Shown: positions 38,724 through 40,819 of the stretch, piece by piece
How the letters are laid out: every line of letters starts with the position of its first letter
Position numbering within the stretch: position 1 is the stretch's first letter
Assembly (NCBI GenBank): GCA_001970955.1
Contig: MPUH01000670.1
Coordinates: 1 to 40,819, forward strand
Reading direction: 5' to 3'
Length of the DNA: 40,819 nucleotides
From: Stentor coeruleus
Lineage: Eukaryota > Ciliophora > Heterotrichea > Heterotrichida > Stentoridae
Notes under the pieces: generated by a model
Databases searched by the model: none
Told to the model about the DNA's origin: nothing
The model's input: only the letters and a program-made list of their open reading frames with translations
Position numbers and translations under genes: made by a program

Positions 38724-40689
38724 CTAAATCTCTTCCTTATTATTAATATTATTTTGCATGGTCATGTTTAGAGTAAACACGCTTTTAAACAGTTTTAAAA
38801 ACCTTTTTCTATATGGCTGAGGGGAAATAGCAGATATACTAAATCTTTTTCCAACTTTCAGGGTCTTGTATTTGCTTTCGATTTTTTTTTTAGTGTTATA
38901 AGTCTGAAGGAAATCAATTATCCCTATATGAACTAAATAATTGTCGAAATTAAAAAACCCATTTCCTTCAACTTTACTCCCTCTAAGCATATCCATTTCT
39001 TGCATTATTACAAGTAAAGAATAATCCATAATAAAATATTCTTGTAAAAGTTTTGTATCAAGTTTAATTGCTTTAATAAGCTCAGGCATATCTTTTTTAT
39101 CAATTTGAATCTTAGACATAACATTGAAAAAGTCTATATCTTTATAAACTTTCGTTCTTGGCATTTGGCCAATATTTCTATATGAAGAATGCGTAACTCT
39201 TCTATCAGCTTGGCTTCCTTTAAGGTCAAAAATCAGAGGGTATCTCATTCTTGAACTTAAGTTTTCCATAAGAATGACACGAAAAGGTTTGGTTTTACCT
39301 GACTGGATCTTAAAAGCTCCAAAAATTTTTGCCAAATAAGACTGTGTTGATGACGTGATTCTTTTAGCATAACCTTCAGTCATTATTTTAAGTACCTGAA
39401 GTTCAGATTTAGTAACAGTTTTCAATATAAACTCTTTATCGCTAGTATAATAAAAAAATGCTCCACTTTTACCACCAATATTTTCACAGCGAGTTTCAAT
39501 ATCGATAAAATTATCTTGAGAGCTTAGAGAACTAAATATATTTTTACATGGCAATATCATGATAATTAAGTTTGAAATGGTCCATAACTTTTTTATATTC
39601 ATGGATATTATATTGAATTACAGTAAAACTAGTCTCTTTAGCCATTTTTATAGTAAAATTCCATTGTCTATGCGCTTGATTGCTTAATATAAATCACTTA
39701 AACCCTGAATTTTCTGAATTCATAAGCACATTAGCTAATCCAACTATAATATCAGCTATAGCCTTAATATATATTACTTTAACTGTAACACTTGTAAAAA
39801 ACTCAGAATACGACACAACAAAAGTTTCTGAAAGTTTTTCAATACAATATTCTTCATATGATTCATCCTAAATATCATATACAAGTTTCTGTTTTGACAT
39901 AAAAATTGATTTTAATATTTTTTTAAACAAACCTTTCTGCATCATTCTTGTACAAAATATTATCCCTCCTGAAGGTCCTCCAAGAAGTACAGCAAACTAT
40001 ATATATCTGACCATAAGAAACCAAAAAGGTAATTCGATATCAAAACCATTATAACTAAGCCCATGAACAAGACCAATAGGTATCCAAGCTATAGAAAAAG
40101 CAATAACAACAAGTATATTGTATTTTAAATATTTCAAATAAAATGTGTTGTAAGATATATAAATAGTATAAACTGTTACTACAACACAAATAGGAAAATG
40201 GATAAAAACTGGAATAAACACAATAAGTTCATATAATGATCTTGCTTGAACAAAGCAAGTTTTCATTATAGACTTCCCATTGTTGTCTCCTTTAAAAATC
40301 AGAAACAAAAATATGATAAAACTTGTAGCATGAGAAATTGTGTGATACCAAAATCTTCGTTGCTTATATTTGGTTTCGTGTGGGTTTCTGATTTTAAGTA
40401 ATATTTCGATTGAAAGGAGAACTGTATAATCCCAGCTTAGGAAGTAAAAGTATACAGAGAATGAACCTAAAAGCATACAGGAAATTTGAGGCATTGAACT
40501 TCGGATGTATTCTATTCCTGTAAACCAATGAATGTCCATAACTAACTGAGATAAACACTGCCAATATATAAGAACTTCAGGGTGCGCTTTGAATTCTCTT
40601 AATTTGTAGAATCCGTATAGAAGTAAACATTCACTAAATACTGATATTGGTGCTAAAGCCATGTAGGAGATTTGAGTTAAGTTGATCAT
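38724..40689 (-). CDS. GPCR-PIPK: seven-helix receptor fused to phosphatidylinositol phosphate kinase
   Basis: Five exons, 40689-40012, 39996-39883, 39867-39698, 39682-39548 and 39531-38724, joined by mini-introns 39997-40011 (GTCAGATATATATAG), 39868-39882 (GTATATGATATTTAG), 39683-39697 (GTGATTTATATTAAG) and 39532-39547 (GTAAAAATATATTTAG); phases match, giving 634 aa. Residues 1-250 have seven hydrophobic helices; helix 7 is completed only by the first splice. Residues about 320-634 are a PIPK: HRQWNFTIKM, GGKSGAFFYYTSDKEFILKT, DLKGSQADRR, MDYSLL, GIIDFLQTYN and activation loop ISAISPQPYRKRF. Such fusions (Dictyostelium RpkA, oomycete GPCR-PIPKs) couple a receptor to PIP2 synthesis. Splices 1 and 3 use less usual ends (GTC start; AAG end), and a further optional 15-nt unit lies at 39763-39777. 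Confidence 0.8.
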
Positions 40690-40819
40690 TTATTTTATAA
40701 TGATCATATTAGATGTAATATTCAAGATTTAGAAGATCATATACTTGAATTTTCTTACAAACAGTTGTATTTTTTGAAGTCATAAAAAAATTATAAATTT
40801 TCAAACTTAGAATATATAC
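40690..40819. other. Upstream flank of the GPCR-PIPK gene
   Basis: Presumed promoter DNA of the minus-strand GPCR-PIPK gene. AT-rich, no motif recognised, no telomere repeat at the window edge. Confidence 0.4.

Noticed and set aside
39680..39871. Plus-strand 63-codon frame
   Set aside because: Antisense to exon 3 of the GPCR-PIPK, which is supported by protein family and splice phases.
1..40819. Whole-window use of a Gln-reassigned code (TAA/TAG)
   Set aside because: Intact genes (citrate synthase, ataxin-2-like, TCAIM-like, RAD1 and others) stop at TAA or TAG at the expected family length, and none contains internal TAA/TAG outside mini-introns.
1..40819. CRISPR array, insertion sequence, prophage or bacterial operon
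   Set aside because: No regularly spaced repeats, transposase or phage proteins; gene content and introns are eukaryotic.
1..40819. Telomere at a window end
   Set aside because: No short C/A- or G/T-rich tandem repeat at either end.

Overview
The window looks like somatic (macronuclear) DNA of a heterotrich ciliate, most probably Stentor or a close relative. The reasons are these. It is very AT-rich and intergenic spacers are short. Intact genes end at TAA, TAG and TGA alike, so the standard code is in use. Every intron needed to join conserved protein segments is 15 or 16 nt long (eleven such introns in five genes), which is the hallmark of Stentor. The proteins are eukaryotic and ciliate-like. 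The species name is inference; the intron sizes and stop use are read directly from the sequence.

Layout. 1-6.2 kb is a relic-rich stretch: three degenerate plus-strand coding tracts (about 0.45-1.0, 2.8-3.3 and 4.4-6.0 kb) lie around a multi-exon minus-strand membrane protein (STRA6-like) and a small LITAF-domain protein. 6.2-10.8 kb: casein kinase 2 alpha, a peroxisome-type citrate synthase and an ataxin-2-like LSm protein, all on plus. 10.8-19.8 kb, all minus: a large coiled-coil protein, a small unknown, a TRAFD1-like zinc-finger protein, a p24 cargo receptor, an SRPK kinase and an acetyl-CoA acetyltransferase. 20.4-24.7 kb, plus: two paralogous kinases with Cys-rich tails (one catalytically degenerate and interrupted) and a small unknown protein; this part has three single-N scaffold joins flanked by direct duplicates. 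24.8-28.6 kb: AIG1/ADTRP-like membrane protein, RanBP2-type zinc-finger protein, a decayed DNAAF1-like gene, and an ELMO-domain protein. 29.1-32.1 kb: SDR dehydrogenase and RAD1 checkpoint clamp on minus (3 nt apart), and a TCAIM-like protein on plus. 32.6-38.6 kb, plus: eIF4A3, a tRNA-Leu-like element lacking its anticodon arm, a small coiled-coil protein, an OSCA/TMEM63 channel and an RP2/TBCC-like protein with two membrane segments. 38.7-40.7 kb, minus: a seven-helix receptor fused to a phosphatidylinositol phosphate kinase (GPCR-PIPK), assembled across four mini-introns.

Most genes are unrelated housekeeping or signalling genes, not one pathway. Possible functional links: citrate synthase and acetyl-CoA acetyltransferase both start with a PTS2 peroxisomal signal; RP2-like, DNAAF1-like and TRAFD1-like genes fit a heavily ciliated cell. 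The points most worth a second look are the GPCR-PIPK, the TAA/TAG-only reading frames in the relic tracts, the anticodon-armless tRNA, the tandem genes 3-10 nt apart, the PTS2 pair and the kinase/pseudokinase pair.
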